From Methanobrevibacter sp. UBA412 (lineage in GTDB: Archaea > Methanobacteriota > Methanobacteria > Methanobacteriales > Methanobacteriaceae), in contig DAGJ01000024.1 in NCBI GenBank assembly GCA_002495685.1, forward strand, positions 88,610 to 151,008: a stretch of 62,399 nucleotides of DNA. Reading direction: 5' to 3'. The position numbers and the translations under genes were made by a program. A model generated the notes under the pieces. It did no database searches. It was not told the DNA's origin and saw nothing but the letters and a program-made list of their open reading frames with translations. Below, one piece after another: positions 9,099 through 17,568 of the stretch. The first letter of the stretch is position 1; each line of letters opens with the position of its first letter.

Positions 9099-10244
9099 AT
9101 GGCAATTCAAGATATTTTAATGTTTGATGAAACTTTATTTAAAAATATTAGTGCATTCAATCCAGAGTATATGCCTGAAAATTATAATTTTAGGGATAAT
9201 CAGATGGAAGCAATGGCTTATGCTTTAAGACCTGCTTTGAAAGGTGGGATGCCAAGTAATGCAGTAATTTTAGGGCCATGTGCTACGGGTAAAACAACCG
9301 CTGTAAAAAAAGTTTTCGACTTAATTGAAAATACATCAGATAAAATTAAATGTTGTTATATTAATTGTCAACTTAATACTACTCGTTTTGGTATTTTTTC
9401 TCAAATTCATGAAAAATTATTTGGACATAAACCTCCAGAAACAGGAGTGCCCTTTGCTACAATATATCAAAAGGTAATGAAAAATTTAACAGATAATGAT
9501 ACATCTTTAATCGTCGCTTTTGATGATGCTAATTTTATTTTTCAGAATAAAAATGCAAATAAAGTATTTTATGATATATTAAGAGCTTATGAAGAGTTTC
9601 CAACAGTTCATACTGGGATTTTTGTAATTTTATCTGAGCTTGAATTTAGATTTGCCTTAGATAAAAATGTTAAAACAGTTTTCATCCCACAAGATATAAC
9701 ATTTGAACCTTATTCTCATTCTCAAATACTCAGTATATTATCTGATCGAGTTAAAATGGGTTTTTATCCTAATGTTATTTCAGATGATTTGGTAAGGCAA
9801 ATATCTGATTATACTTTTGAAACTGGTGATTTGAGAGAAGGTATAGATATTCTTAGAGTTTGTGGAAATATTGCTGAGTCTGAAGCATCTAAAAAAATAA
9901 CACAAAAACATTTAGACAAAGCATTATCCAAGCATGTATCCTACAATTTACTTGAAACTTTAAAATCTTTAAATGATAAAGAATTTGCTTTGTTAAAATT
10001 AATTGTAAAAGAAGATGAATCTATTAATAAAGATGAAATTTTAACTGTGACTAAAGTTTCAGAAAAATTTAAAGAGCAAACTAAATCAAGTTATGCTAGT
10101 TTTAACAGAATTTTAGAAAAATTAGAATTTTTAAGATTAGTAGACACAAAATTAACTGGAAAAGGAATTAGAGGAAATTCAAGACAAATTTTTCTTCGTT
10201 TTGATCCTGATGATTTAAATTGTACAGACATAAATTTTTCTTAA
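9099..10244 (+). CDS. cdc6: Orc1/Cdc6-type replication initiator
   Basis: AAA+ origin-recognition protein of the archaeal Orc1/Cdc6 family (381 residues), which binds origin repeats and loads MCM. Walker A is GPCATGKTT at about residue 65. The Walker B region reads LIVAFDDANF, with Asp-Asp where Asp-Glu is usual. Sensor-2-like ETGDLREGIDILR follows at about residue 245, and a C-terminal winged-helix domain ends the protein. The divergent P-loop and Walker B suggest the Cdc6-2-like paralogue group rather than the main Cdc6-1, though assignment needs alignment. No origin-type repeat array was seen in the flanking gaps (46 bases upstream, 29 downstream), so an origin here is unlikely. Confidence 0.88.
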   Translation: MAIQDILMFDETLFKNISAFNPEYMPENYNFRDNQMEAMAYALRPALKGGMPSNAVILGPCATGKTTAVKKVFDLIENTSDKIKCCYINCQLNTTRFGIFSQIHEKLFGHKPPETGVPFATIYQKVMKNLTDNDTSLIVAFDDANFIFQNKNANKVFYDILRAYEEFPTVHTGIFVILSELEFRFALDKNVKTVFIPQDITFEPYSHSQILSILSDRVKMGFYPNVISDDLVRQISDYTFETGDLREGIDILRVCGNIAESEASKKITQKHLDKALSKHVSYNLLETLKSLNDKEFALLKLIVKEDESINKDEILTVTKVSEKFKEQTKSSYASFNRILEKLEFLRLVDTKLTGKGIRGNSRQIFLRFDPDDLNCTDINFS

Positions 10245-10273
10245 AATTATTTTTATTTTATATATTATTTATT

Positions 10274-10462
10274 TTAAATTCCAAATATAACGTTTGGATT
10301 TGGAGTAGCGGAAACTGCCATTACACAGAATAATAATAAGGTTATTATTAACAATATAGATATGCATGAATTTAAATTATATCCATTGAAGAAAAAATAG
10401 TCATGAAAATTGCTTTGTTTTCTTAAATCTTTTCTATAATATTTTGTATTTTTGTTTGTCAT
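10274..10462 (-). CDS. Small single-helix membrane protein, function unknown
   Basis: A 62-residue protein: a charged N-terminus (residues 1-25, with Lys/Arg and an aromatic HDYFFFNGY stretch), one hydrophobic helix (about 34-52) and a short hydrophilic tail ending in NPNVIFGI. GGAGTGA nine bases before the ATG supports real translation. By the positive-inside rule the N-terminus would be cytoplasmic. It faces convergently the cdc6 gene and is divergent from archease. I do not recognise a family. Confidence 0.5.
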   Translation of the reverse strand: MTNKNTKYYRKDLRKQSNFHDYFFFNGYNLNSCISILLIITLLLFCVMAVSATPNPNVIFGI

Positions 10463-10588
10463 TTTTAATCACTCCATATTATAAATGATATAAAATTAGA
10501 TATATAAAAAAGAGTAAGAGCATTTGAAAACTAATATATTGTTAATTTTATTTTTTAATTTAAAAGTGGAAAATAAGGATTTGATAAT

Positions 10589-11044
10589 TTGAAACCTTCT
10601 AAAGATTTACAAAAACAATATGAATTTTTTGATGTTACTGCAGATGTTGGTTTTTGGGCATTTGGTAGGACAATTAATGAAGCATACCAAAATGCATCAC
10701 TAGCAATGTTTGAAGTAATGACCGACACTAAAAAAGTCAATCAAATAATTAATAAAAAAATTACAATTCAATCTGAAGATAAAGTTTCTCTATTATATGA
10801 TTACTTAGAGGAATTATTATTTTTAGAAGAAACTGAATTTCTATTTTTTTCTAAATTTGATCTTATGATAAAAAAAAGTTTTAAAGATGATGAAATTAGT
10901 TATGAATTGAATGGGACAATATGGGGGGAACATATTGATTGGGATAAACATGAAAGACGTTCTGAAGTTAAAGCGGTTACATTCCATCTAATGGATGTAA
11001 TCGAAGATGATTTATTTAAAGTAAGAGTAATCTTAGATTTATAA
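10589..11044 (+). CDS. Archease, activator of tRNA ligase RtcB
   Basis: Archease helps RtcB become guanylylated and turn over, so tRNA splicing and RNA repair can proceed. The 151-residue protein has the family hallmarks: a start region ending in FFDVTADVGFWAFG (metal-binding Asp), LYDYLEELLFLEET in the middle and the terminal block WDKHERRSEVKAVTFHLM with the conserved His/Glu/Lys residues. The start is TTG at 10589, with AAGGAT ending nine bases before it; no ATG lies in a sensible position. Its partner gene rtcB lies about 0.9 kb downstream on the same strand, separated by one unrelated-looking membrane protein. Confidence 0.93.
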   Translation: MKPSKDLQKQYEFFDVTADVGFWAFGRTINEAYQNASLAMFEVMTDTKKVNQIINKKITIQSEDKVSLLYDYLEELLFLEETEFLFFSKFDLMIKKSFKDDEISYELNGTIWGEHIDWDKHERRSEVKAVTFHLMDVIEDDLFKVRVILDL

Positions 11045-11152
11045 TTTTTTTCTAATTATTTTTATTTAAAAAAAATATTTGGGATTTACTAGAAAATATT
11101 AAATATCATATTTTTAATAAATAATTAATGTTATTTATTTAAGAGGAAAACT

Positions 11153-11611
11153 ATGAGTTTAACTGATTTTTTAAATTCACTTTTTTATAATGTGGATGAA
11201 AATGGGAATAAAAAGTTTAACAAAATGAAAACTGCAGTAGTTATAATACTTATTATCTGTTTATTATCTATTGTGATAACATTGTTAAATCCTTATGAAA
11301 ATTTACCAATAAAACCTTTTGAAGGTTCTGTTAATGGAACTGGATTATTTAATGTTACAGGTAATGCTACTCCTAATTCTACAGTAATTTTATCATCACC
11401 TGAACTTAATATTAGTGGTATAGAAGTTCATACTAATAGTAATGGTACATTTTTTTATACATTAAAAGTACCGGATAATGCTAGAAATTTCACGATTGAT
11501 GCATGTTATAAAGATGATCCTTCTGTTTCAAATTCAACTAATCAAACAAAATTTCAGAATAGAACATTGATGAATGTTACTTATAAAAATGGGAAGTATG
11601 TGGGCTACTAA
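11153..11611 (+). CDS. Membrane-anchored protein with an extracellular Ig-like/beta domain
   Basis: 152 residues. The cytoplasmic N-terminus (about 1-22) is followed by one transmembrane helix (MKTAVVIILIICLLSIVITLL, residues about 24-44, written here in two halves in nature by a single helix) and an outside domain rich in Asn, Thr and Ser. The domain has repeated GTGLFNVTGNATPNSTVIL and SNGTFFYTLKVPD patterns typical of beta-sandwich 'carboxypeptidase-regulatory/Ig-like' modules in archaeal surface proteins. Many N-x-S/T sequons are available for archaeal N-glycosylation. GAGG precedes the ATG. It lies between archease and rtcB, but nothing in its sequence suggests a role in RNA ligation. 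Family not recognised with certainty. Confidence 0.6.
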   Translation: MSLTDFLNSLFYNVDENGNKKFNKMKTAVVIILIICLLSIVITLLNPYENLPIKPFEGSVNGTGLFNVTGNATPNSTVILSSPELNISGIEVHTNSNGTFFYTLKVPDNARNFTIDACYKDDPSVSNSTNQTKFQNRTLMNVTYKNGKYVGY

Positions 11612-11983
11612 AATTGTATTTATTTTTTATTAGCTTGCATTCTTAATTTTTACATTATAAAAATATAATATTTGAGTATTTATAATTAAGAAAGTAATGG
11701 GGATATTTATTCAGATTTTACTCTCCAATTTGTTTTAGATAATTATTATATTTTATTTTTAAGGATTTTTCATGTTTAAAACTATTATTTAAATTTTTTA
11801 GTGTAAAAATTTAACTTTTTTTAATTCTTTTTTTTAAATTAATTTTTTTCATGACTTATAAAACCTCAAATTTATATGTTTTAAAATAGATAAAATTTCA
11901 TATTATATATTAATTTTATAAATTTTTTGAAAATTAATTTCTTTTAATTTATTTATTCAAAAATTCGCTAATTATGTGGTACA
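11612..11983. other. Gene-free AT-rich gap before rtcB
   Basis: No open frame with a ribosome-binding site was seen. An 8-bp inverted repeat (TTCTTAAT at 11640-11647, ATTAAGAA at 11685-11692) follows the upstream stop and might aid termination. CCTCAAATTTATATG at 11864-11878 is a reasonable BRE/TATA pair for rtcB, giving a leader of roughly 80 bases. Confidence 0.45.
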
Positions 11984-13438
11984 ATGAGTATTAAGGAAAA
12001 TATTAACAAAATTGATGAAAATATTTGGGAAATCCCAAGTAGTTATAAAAAACAAATGAAAGTTCCAGCAAGATTATACTTAAATGAAGAAGGTATTGAA
12101 AATCTTGAAGAAGGAGCTATAGAACAAGTAACAAATGTAGCATGTTTACCTGGAATTCAAAAGTTTTCATTAGGCCTTCCAGACATTCATTTTGGATATG
12201 GCTTCCCTATAGGTGGTGTTGGGGCTTTCAATATGAATAATGGTGTTGTTAGTCCTGGGGGTGTAGGTTTTGATATAAATTGTGGTGTTAGAATGATAAG
12301 ATCTAACTTGTCAGAGGATGATTTAAAACCATATATTACAGAACTTACAGAAAAGCTATTTAAAAATATCCCTTCAGGTGTAGGAAGTAAAGGTAAAATT
12401 AAATTATTACCTAAAGAAATTGATGAAGTTTTAAATAAAGGTGCTGAATGGGCAGTAAATAATGGTTATGGTTGGAAAGAAGATTTAAAATTCTTAGAAG
12501 AGAATGGTCGAATAAAAAATGCAGATTCTGAGGTAGTTAGTGATAAAGCTAAAAAAAGAGGTATACCTCAATTAGGATCTCTTGGTTCAGGAAACCACTT
12601 TTTAGAAGTTCAAAAGGTTGATGAAATTTATAATGAAAAAGCTGCTAAAATTTTTAAATTAAAAAAAGGAACAATAACAATCATGGTTCATAGTGGGTCT
12701 AGAGGATGTGGACATCAAGTATGTTCTGATTATTTAAGAAAAATGGATAAAGCTTACAAAAAATATAAGTTAAATATTCCTGATAGACAACTTGCATGTG
12801 CTCCTTTAGATTCCGAAGAAGCTCAAGATTATTTAAAAGCAATGTATGCAGCGGCTAATTATGCATGGGCAAATCGTCAAATGATAGTTCATTGGGTTAG
12901 AGAAACATTTGAGGATGTTTTAGGTAAATCTGCAAAAGATATGGGCATGACAACTGTCTATGATGTTGCACATAATATAGCTAAAGAAGAAACACATATA
13001 GTTAATAAAAATGGTATGAAATTAAATTTATTAGTTCATAGAAAAGGAGCTACCCGTGCTTTTGGTCCAGGTAGAAGTGAAGTCCCTGAAGATTATCGTG
13101 AAATTGGTCAACCAGTTTTAATACCTGGAACCATGGGTACTTCTTCTTATGTTCTTCATGGAACCGAAATTGCAATGGAAAATACTTTTGGTTCTACTGC
13201 ACATGGTGCTGGAAGAATCTTATCTAGATCTAAAGCTAAAAAAGAATTCTCTGCAGATGAAATTAAAGAAAATTTATTAAGTAAAGGTATTCAAGTTAAA
13301 GCTAATTCTGATCCAGTTTTAGCTGAAGAAGCTCCTGGGGCTTATAAAAATGTTGATCAAGTTGTGAAAACTTCTGATAAATTAGGAATTGCTAAATTAG
13401 TTGCTAAAGTAACTCCATTAATAGTTACTAAAGGTTAA
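11984..13438 (+). CDS. rtcB: tRNA-splicing ligase RtcB
   Basis: GTP- and Mn-dependent 3'-phosphate/5'-OH RNA ligase that joins tRNA exons after intron excision. The 484-residue protein carries all core motifs in order: [11 protein letters not shown] (metal Cys), [11 protein letters not shown] and [13 protein letters not shown] (metal His residues), [23 protein letters not shown], and the guanylylated histidine in [16 protein letters not shown] (His407). There is no intein, although archaeal rtcB genes sometimes carry one. The start ATG has GTGGT five bases upstream. Archease, its activator, is encoded upstream on the same strand. The next gene begins after 21 bases. Confidence 0.96.
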   Translation: MSIKENINKIDENIWEIPSSYKKQMKVPARLYLNEEGIENLEEGAIEQVTNVACLPGIQKFSLGLPDIHFGYGFPIGGVGAFNMNNGVVSPGGVGFDINCGVRMIRSNLSEDDLKPYITELTEKLFKNIPSGVGSKGKIKLLPKEIDEVLNKGAEWAVNNGYGWKEDLKFLEENGRIKNADSEVVSDKAKKRGIPQLGSLGSGNHFLEVQKVDEIYNEKAAKIFKLKKGTITIMVHSGSRGCGHQVCSDYLRKMDKAYKKYKLNIPDRQLACAPLDSEEAQDYLKAMYAAANYAWANRQMIVHWVRETFEDVLGKSAKDMGMTTVYDVAHNIAKEETHIVNKNGMKLNLLVHRKGATRAFGPGRSEVPEDYREIGQPVLIPGTMGTSSYVLHGTEIAMENTFGSTAHGAGRILSRSKAKKEFSADEIKENLLSKGIQVKANSDPVLAEEAPGAYKNVDQVVKTSDKLGIAKLVAKVTPLIVTKG

Positions 13439-13459
13439 TTTTCTATTAAGGTGTAATTT

Positions 13460-14221
13460 ATGATAGGTATTATTGGTGGAACTGGTGTATACAATATAGC
13501 GGAAAAAGCAGATAATGAAGAGAAAATTAAAGTTAAAACAAATTATAATGTAAATCCTGAAGTTTCTCTTCTAGAAATAGAGGGTAAAGAAGTTGCTTTT
13601 TTACCAAGACACTCATCAGGACATGCATATTCTCCACATATGATAAATTTTAAAGCTAATATTTCTGCTTTAAAAAGTTTAGGGGTTAATCAAATAATTG
13701 CTACTAATTCTGTAGGTAGTATTAATTTAGATATGGGTCCCGGTTCATTTGTTGTTGTGGATGATTTTCTTGATTTTACAGTTTTAAGAGATAGAACTTT
13801 TTATGATAAAAAAGTTGTTCATTTAGATTTTACTGAACCTTATTGTAACCGCTTAAGAAATAAAATTATTTCTAATGGGGATGTCATTTCTCATGGGACT
13901 TATGTATGTACTGAAGGTCCTAGATTTGAAACTCCTGCAGAAATTAACATGTTTCAAAAACTTGGTGGGGATGTTGTGGGTATGACAGGTCTCCCCGAAG
14001 CAGTTTTAGCTAAAGAAAAAGAGATATGTTATAGTTCTATATGTGTTGTTTCTAATTATGGTTCTGGTATTTCACCTAATAAATTAACTATGGATGAAGT
14101 ATTAGAAATCATGGAAGAAAAGAATAATGATTTGATTAATTTAATTTATAAAACAATCAAAGATTTAAATGAAGATTTTGATTGTGATTGTTTACATGTT
14201 TTAAATGGTGCTGAATTTTAA
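13460..14221 (+). CDS. Purine nucleoside phosphorylase, MTAP family (probable methylthioinosine phosphorylase)
   Basis: Cleaves a purine nucleoside with phosphate. The 253-residue protein belongs to the trimeric MTAP/PNP family: IGGTGVY (phosphate loop), LPRHSSGHAYSPH, ATNSVGSINLDMGPG, EGPRFETPAEI and the base-binding MTGLPEAVLAKE, then SNYGSGIS. Methanogen homologues act as S-methyl-5'-thioinosine phosphorylase in the deaminase-based salvage of 5'-deoxyadenosine/methylthioadenosine; that substrate is inferred here. The C-terminal CDCDC-like cysteine cluster (residues about 241-246) is a small oddity. RBS AAGGTGTAA lies before the ATG. It follows rtcB by 21 bases and precedes the Fe-S flavoprotein by 33 bases. 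Confidence 0.88.
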   Translation: MIGIIGGTGVYNIAEKADNEEKIKVKTNYNVNPEVSLLEIEGKEVAFLPRHSSGHAYSPHMINFKANISALKSLGVNQIIATNSVGSINLDMGPGSFVVVDDFLDFTVLRDRTFYDKKVVHLDFTEPYCNRLRNKIISNGDVISHGTYVCTEGPRFETPAEINMFQKLGGDVVGMTGLPEAVLAKEKEICYSSICVVSNYGSGISPNKLTMDEVLEIMEEKNNDLINLIYKTIKDLNEDFDCDCLHVLNGAEF

Positions 14222-14254
14222 GTTTTATAAAAAAATTATTTAGGAGATTTTGTT

Positions 14255-14824
14255 ATGACAAAAGTTATTTTATTATGTGGAAGTCCAAGAGAAAATAGTA
14301 ATACTATGCAAGTTTTAGAGGAATGTGCTAAATCTATAGAATCTAAAGGTGTTGAAACTGAGATAGTTAACTTAAGAGGATTGAATATTCAATCTTGTGT
14401 AGGTTGTAATGCATGTAAAACTAAAGGGAATTGTGTCATCAATGATGGCTTAGATGAAATTATCGAAAAAATAAGAAAAGCGGATGGTTTTATTCCAGCT
14501 GCACCTGTTTACTTTGGTACTGCACGTGGAGATATTATGGCAGCTTTACAAAGAATTGGTAAAGTTTCTAGAGGTAATGATAAATTTTTATCTTGGATGG
14601 TTGGGGGGCCAATTGCAATTGCTAGAAGAGGCGGTACCTCTATCACATTACAAGAAATGTCCATGTTTTTCAATATTAATGAAATGATTATAATTGGTAG
14701 TAATTATTGGAATATGGTTTTTGCAGGAGCTGAAGGTACTGCTCTTCAAGATACTGAAGGTATTGAAACAATTAAATTATTTGGAGAAAATGTTGCTAAC
14801 TTATTAAATAAAATTAAAAATTAA
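14255..14824 (+). CDS. Iron-sulfur flavoprotein (NADPH-dependent FMN reductase family)
   Basis: A 189-residue flavodoxin-fold protein. The FMN phosphate loop is CGSPRENSNT at residues 8-17. A compact cysteine motif C48-x2-C51-x2-C54-x5-C60 (SCVGCNACKTKGNC) is the [4Fe-4S] site of the iron-sulfur flavoprotein (Isf) family found in anaerobes. APVYFGTARGDI is the usual flavin-side block. Isf proteins transfer electrons from ferredoxin to O2, H2O2 or other acceptors, which helps strict anaerobes cope with oxygen. RBS TTTAGGAGAT is good. It is followed after 27 bases by a NifX-like cofactor-binding protein, so the pair may form a redox unit. Confidence 0.85.
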   Translation: MTKVILLCGSPRENSNTMQVLEECAKSIESKGVETEIVNLRGLNIQSCVGCNACKTKGNCVINDGLDEIIEKIRKADGFIPAAPVYFGTARGDIMAALQRIGKVSRGNDKFLSWMVGGPIAIARRGGTSITLQEMSMFFNINEMIIIGSNYWNMVFAGAEGTALQDTEGIETIKLFGENVANLLNKIKN

Positions 14825-14851
14825 ACTTTTAATTTTTTTTAGGTGGTTTGT

Positions 14852-15184
14852 TTGAGAGTAGCTGTTGCATCATCTAATGGTAAAGATGTTGATTTACATT
14901 TTGGTAAAGCTAAAACTTTATTTGTGTATGATTTAATTGATGAGAATAATATTAAGTTTATTGAAAAGAGGAATGTAGATATTTTTGATGAGGTTAAACA
15001 CCAATCTACTAAAGTTATTGATGCTGTTTCTGATTGTGAAACAGTTATCGTGGTTAAATATGGACCTACAACTAAATTAAAAGCTAAAAAAGCTAATTTA
15101 AAAATTATTGAAGATGAAGGACCTATTAAAGAAGTTTTAGAACGTTATATTGATCATGTTAAATTCATGAAAGGACATTTATAA
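14852..15184 (+). CDS. NifX/NifB-family cluster-binding domain protein (dinitrogenase Fe-Mo cofactor-like)
   Basis: A 110-residue single-domain protein of the dinitrogenase iron-molybdenum cofactor family. The opening RVAVASSNGKDVDLHFGKA holds the conserved SxG and HFG residues, and a central VIVVKYGPTTK block follows. In methanogens such proteins occur without nitrogenase genes and are thought to carry or sense metal-sulfur clusters. I chose TTG at 14852 because AGGTGG at 14841-14846 sits five bases upstream and the resulting M-RVAVAS start matches the family; a GTG at 14843 would lie inside that ribosome-binding site. It follows the Fe-S flavoprotein and precedes a long gene-free gap. Confidence 0.82.
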   Translation: MRVAVASSNGKDVDLHFGKAKTLFVYDLIDENNIKFIEKRNVDIFDEVKHQSTKVIDAVSDCETVIVVKYGPTTKLKAKKANLKIIEDEGPIKEVLERYIDHVKFMKGHL

Positions 15185-15618
15185 TTTTTTTTATTCTATT
15201 GAAAACCTTTAAATAAGATAAATTATTAATGTAATAATAACCTTTATGGGCGGGTTTTAATTTTTTAAAACTTTTTTACAGAATAATTTTTAAATAGAAT
15301 GGATTGACTCCATATTTGTTAGATTGTGGATTATAGGGTTTAATTAGCTTTTAATTGTATTTTACAGCTTATTTTATATTTAATTTTATAATGCTTAATA
15401 TTAGAGTACTCTATGAAAATTTACTAAAAATCTAATAAACTATATAAAAGATATTTTTGATTATGCTTTAATGCATATGATCTAAATTTTAAATTATTAT
15501 TTATCATAAAATAACTAGTATAAACTATGTTTTATCAATATAAAGAAAATTTTTATGATAATATTATTAATTAATTACAAAAAATACGGAAAATAAAATA
15601 AATAGAGGTTTGATTTAA
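15185..15618. other. Gene-free 434-base gap with an orphan strong promoter
   Basis: A textbook BRE/TATA (TTGAAAACCTTTAAATA, 15199-15215) would start RNA near 15238, almost 380 bases upstream of S3Ae. Downstream lie a GGGCGGG cluster at 15248-15254 that stands out in this AT-rich DNA, a 5-bp hairpin ATGGA-TTGAC-TCCAT (15299-15313) and two ACAG sites. No credible reading frame was seen; the only ATG near the start gives a four-codon peptide. It may be a long S3Ae leader or a small non-coding RNA gene. Confidence 0.4.
15199..15215 (+). promoter_or_regulatory. Strong BRE/TATA promoter in a gene-free gap
   Basis: TTGAAAA (BRE) followed by CC and TTTAAATA (TATA box). The predicted start is near 15238. 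The nearest downstream gene is S3Ae at 15619. Confidence 0.6.
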
Positions 15619-16197
15619 ATGGCAAAAGCAAAAAGACGACACGTACGTGATACTTGGAAAGAAAAAGATTGGTATACTATAAAAACTCCTGTAGCTTTTG
15701 GAGATAAGGAAATTGGAGAAACCCCTTCAAGAGATCCTGATTTTCTTGTAGGAAGAACAGTAGAAGTTACTATGAGAGAATTAACTGGTGATTTTTCTAA
15801 ACAATATATTAAATTACAATTTGAAATTGATAATGTAGCTGGTGATGTTGCAAATACAAAATTCACTGGACATAAAACAACTACTGATTATGTTAGAAGT
15901 ATGATTAGAAGAGGTACTAGTAGAATAGATACTCCTGTTATAATTGAAACAAAAGATGGACATAAAATGAAGCTTCATGTTTTAGCTGTTACTACTAGAA
16001 GAGCAAAATCTTCTCAACAAAAATTCATGAGAGAAACAATTACTGAATTAGTTAATAACATTGCTGTAGAAAAGAACTTTGAAGATGTTATTGAAACTTC
16101 TGTTAATGGTAGATTAGCAAGTGAAATTTATCATACTGCTAAAAAAATCTATCCTCTTAAAAGAGTAGAAGTTATTAAAAGTAAAGTATTAGATTAA
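15619..16197 (+). CDS. rps3ae: 30S ribosomal protein S3Ae
   Basis: Archaeal/eukaryotic small-subunit ribosomal protein eS1 (S3Ae), 192 residues. The basic N-terminus MAKAKRRHVRDTWKEKDWY, the block TPSRDPDFLVGRTVEVTMREL and TTDYVRSMIRRGTSRIDTP identify it firmly, and the length fits archaeal members, which lack the eukaryotic extensions. GAGGTTTGAT lies just before the ATG. It appears monocistronic: a 434-base gap lies upstream and about 196 bases lie downstream before the next gene. It sits near the mRNA exit channel of the small subunit. Confidence 0.97.
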   Translation: MAKAKRRHVRDTWKEKDWYTIKTPVAFGDKEIGETPSRDPDFLVGRTVEVTMRELTGDFSKQYIKLQFEIDNVAGDVANTKFTGHKTTTDYVRSMIRRGTSRIDTPVIIETKDGHKMKLHVLAVTTRRAKSSQQKFMRETITELVNNIAVEKNFEDVIETSVNGRLASEIYHTAKKIYPLKRVEVIKSKVLD

Positions 16198-16393
16198 TTA
16201 CTTTTCAGATTAAAGAATTTATTTATAAAATAAATTCTCTATTTTTCACTTTTTTTTAAAATCGTTTTTTATATTTTAAGTTTTTATTATTTTTTATTCT
16301 AAATTTCAATATTTATCCCTTAAATATAAATTAATAGTTATCTTTTTATGATTAAACTTATATAATATAAATAAATTATATTTAGTGGTTATT

Positions 16394-17092
16394 ATGGAAG
16401 AAGCTTTAATGATTAATTGGGGTTATGTGATAATACTCTTCTTATTAGGATTTTTTGTGTATTGGAGAAAATCTTTAGATTTATTAGGTTCTCTTACAAT
16501 GATAATAATGGGTATTGTAATCATATTTTCAGCTGGTGTAAGTTGGTTAATTTTAATTGTAATTTTTTTAATCATGAGTTTATTGGCCACAAAATTTGCA
16601 AAACCTTATAAAAATAGTATTGGGGAATATGAAGGTAGAAGAACGGCTAAAAATGTTATTTCGAATGGTTTGGTTGCTTTCCTTATGGCCGCGTTTGGTG
16701 GTTATTATTTGCCCTTTGTAGGTGGTTTTTTAGGTTCTATAGCAACAGCTACTGCAGATACTCTTGCAAGTGAAATTGGAGTTTTACAAAATCCAGTACT
16801 TATAACAACTTTTAAGAAAGTTAGTCCTGGTACTGATGGAGCTATATCCTTTTTAGGAACTGCAGTTGGAATTGTTGGTGCAGGTATAATAGGTTTTGCA
16901 GCTTTTATTTTAGGTATAATGCCTGATCCTTGGATGTCTATAAAAATAGCAATTATTTCAGGTACTGTGGGCTGCTTTATGGATAGCTTTCTTGGGGCAG
17001 TATTTGAAAGAAGAGATTATTTAAATAATGAGCATGTTAATTTATTGGCTACTATAACTGGAGCTATAGTGGGTATAATATGTGTATTATAA
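16394..17092 (+). CDS. DUF92/TIGR00297 integral membrane protein
   Basis: A polytopic protein of 232 residues with about six to seven hydrophobic helices, belonging to the DUF92 (TMEM19) family. The signature is RRTAKNVISNGLVA, followed by ATATADTLASEIG and SPGTDGAISFLGT, then the C-terminal GTVGCFMDSFLGAVFE. The polar Asp/Glu/Ser clusters inside helices look like an active site. A plant and cyanobacterial member (VTE6) is a phytyl-phosphate kinase, so a role in isoprenoid-alcohol phosphate salvage is possible in an organism with isoprenoid lipids; this is inference. ATG at 16394 is preferred over an upstream GTG (16385), which fits better as part of the ribosome-binding site. Confidence 0.82.
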   Translation: MEEALMINWGYVIILFLLGFFVYWRKSLDLLGSLTMIIMGIVIIFSAGVSWLILIVIFLIMSLLATKFAKPYKNSIGEYEGRRTAKNVISNGLVAFLMAAFGGYYLPFVGGFLGSIATATADTLASEIGVLQNPVLITTFKKVSPGTDGAISFLGTAVGIVGAGIIGFAAFILGIMPDPWMSIKIAIISGTVGCFMDSFLGAVFERRDYLNNEHVNLLATITGAIVGIICVL

Positions 17093-17140
17093 AAAATAGA
17101 AAAAAAAGAAATTTTTTTTATTAAAAAATTTTTTTAGAAT

Positions 17141-17305
17141 TTATTCTTCAACTATAATGAAAGCTTCTTTACCTGCTGCACATTCCGGACAAGCCCAATC
17201 ATCAGGTAAATCTTCTAATAAAGTTCCTGCTGGTATATTATATGCAGGATCGCCTTTTTCAGAGTCAAATTTATATTCACAGTGCATACATTCGTATATT
17301 ACCAT
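17141..17305 (-). CDS. Rubredoxin (54 residues)
   Basis: A short gene on the minus strand: start codon at 17305, stop at 17141. The 54-residue product has the two rubredoxin iron-binding pairs, C6-x2-C9 and C39-x2-C42, and the conserved blocks KFDSEKGDPAYNIPAGT and DLPDDWACPEC. The usual glycine after the first pair (CGY) is Glu here (CEY), and the CG after the second pair is Ala (CAA). AAAAAAGGTGAT lies immediately upstream as a ribosome-binding site. Rubredoxin carries single electrons and in methanogens supports oxygen and peroxide detoxification. It is convergent with the DUF92 gene (48-base gap) and divergent from apgM. Confidence 0.95.
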   Translation of the reverse strand: MVIYECMHCEYKFDSEKGDPAYNIPAGTLLEDLPDDWACPECAAGKEAFIIVEE

Positions 17306-17568
17306 AAAATCACCTTTTTTTTTATTTTAATTTAAGTAATTCAAATTTTGTAATAACTTATATTTATTAATTTCTAAAATGTTTTTTACTTATCAAATTA
17401 ATTTTATATTTTACAAAAATTTTTTATCAATATATAAAATTATATAAATCATTTTAAACTAAAACCTAATCATATATATTAATTTAGAAATTAAATTTAG
17501 AATTTTATTATATCTCATTAATGAAATTTAAATTTTCTTTAATTTTATTTTAAAAAGGTGATGAAAAA

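Noticed and set aside
9053..10300. Replication origin next to cdc6
   Set aside because: Flanking gaps are 46 and 29 bases with no repeated origin-box motifs; initiator paralogues often lie away from the origin.
11984..13438. Intein in rtcB
   Set aside because: Length (484) and uninterrupted motifs show no insertion, although some archaeal RtcB proteins carry one.
15241..15260. Four-codon peptide starting at ATG 15246 as a leader peptide
   Set aside because: Too short, no ribosome-binding site and no downstream attenuator structure recognised.
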